Of a DNA stretch of 39,474 nucleotides, positions 39,416-39,474 are shown piece by piece. Below the pieces are notes generated by a model. The model saw only the letters and a list, made by a program, of their open reading frames with translations, ran no database searches and was not told the origin of the DNA. Numbering within the stretch: the first letter of the stretch is position 1; each line of letters opens with the position of its first letter. Both the position numbers and the translations under genes were made by a program. Origin of the DNA: Streptomyces rhizosphaerihabitans (GTDB lineage: Bacteria; Actinomycetota; Actinomycetes; Streptomycetales; Streptomycetaceae); assembly GCF_025399795.1 (NCBI RefSeq), contig NZ_JAODTZ010000066.1:1-39474 (forward strand). Reading direction: 5' to 3'.

Positions 39416-39474
39416 TATATGGGGATCTGGTTCCTAATGTGGTGACATGCGCTGAGGCAGTAGGATCAAGCCAA

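Overview
The window is a 39.5 kb piece of chromosome from a high-GC actinomycete, almost certainly a Streptomyces. The evidence is strong G/C bias at third codon positions, GTG and TTG starts, GGAGG-type ribosome sites, a DmdR/IdeR iron box, a mycothiol-type TIGR03086 protein, an ECF41/SigJ-type sigma factor, and DUF2470, DUF3626, DUF2252 and FBP proteins. It looks like ordinary chromosome-arm metabolic and stress gene content. It carries a TnpB-related insertion near 10.3-12.2 kb and a broken IS200/IS605 tnpA at the right edge. I saw no tRNA, rRNA or CRISPR array.

Layout. 0.1-5.7 kb: an S33 aminopeptidase-like hydrolase with a strong nested terminator, a small ABM-like protein, an enoyl-CoA hydratase behind a perfect operator-like inverted repeat, a SigJ-type sigma factor, a convergent 2,4-dienoyl-CoA-reductase-like SDR with an acidic repeat insert, and a Cys-cluster/pentapeptide-repeat protein. 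5.7-10.2 kb: a minisatellite, a CYP102-like P450 divergent from a TetR regulator, an iron-box-controlled DUF2470 protein, and a Tat-exported lactonase-like beta-propeller. 10.3-12.2 kb: a stand-alone TnpB-related element without a zinc ribbon. 12.2-18.2 kb: a conserved unknown protein and a FUSC-family exporter, divergent from a TIGR03086 protein across a perfect inverted repeat; then a FusB-like FBP protein divergent from a DUF3626 protein across another perfect inverted repeat; then an aminoglycoside-phosphotransferase-fold protein.

18.2-24.3 kb is a compact sugar-uptake operon: binding lipoprotein, two permeases and a GH1 beta-glucosidase, linked by overlapping stop and start codons, with a divergent ROK regulator. 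It should import and hydrolyse a beta-linked oligosaccharide. There is no ATPase gene, so a shared ATPase such as MsiK encoded elsewhere is inferred. 24.5-28.3 kb: an alpha/beta hydrolase, a retinol-dehydrogenase-like SDR, a PolX-like HhH+PHP protein and a small conserved protein. 28.4-31.0 kb: cydA and cydB, the bd-type quinol oxidase, without adjacent cydCD. 31.0-31.6 kb is gene-free. 31.6-39.0 kb: an acyl-CoA dehydrogenase, two small membrane proteins (one a K+ channel), DUF2252, a carboxymuconolactone-decarboxylase-like protein, a large membrane protein and a DUF1269 stress protein.

Three of the gaps between convergent genes are filled with short tandem repeats (periods 26/10, 16 and 8 bp), two of them running into a stop codon. 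Several divergent promoters carry perfect inverted repeats that look like local operators. The most interesting candidates are the zinc-ribbon-less TnpB-like protein, the FBP/DUF3626 divergent pair, the iron-box/DUF2470 unit and the SDR with an in-frame repeat expansion.
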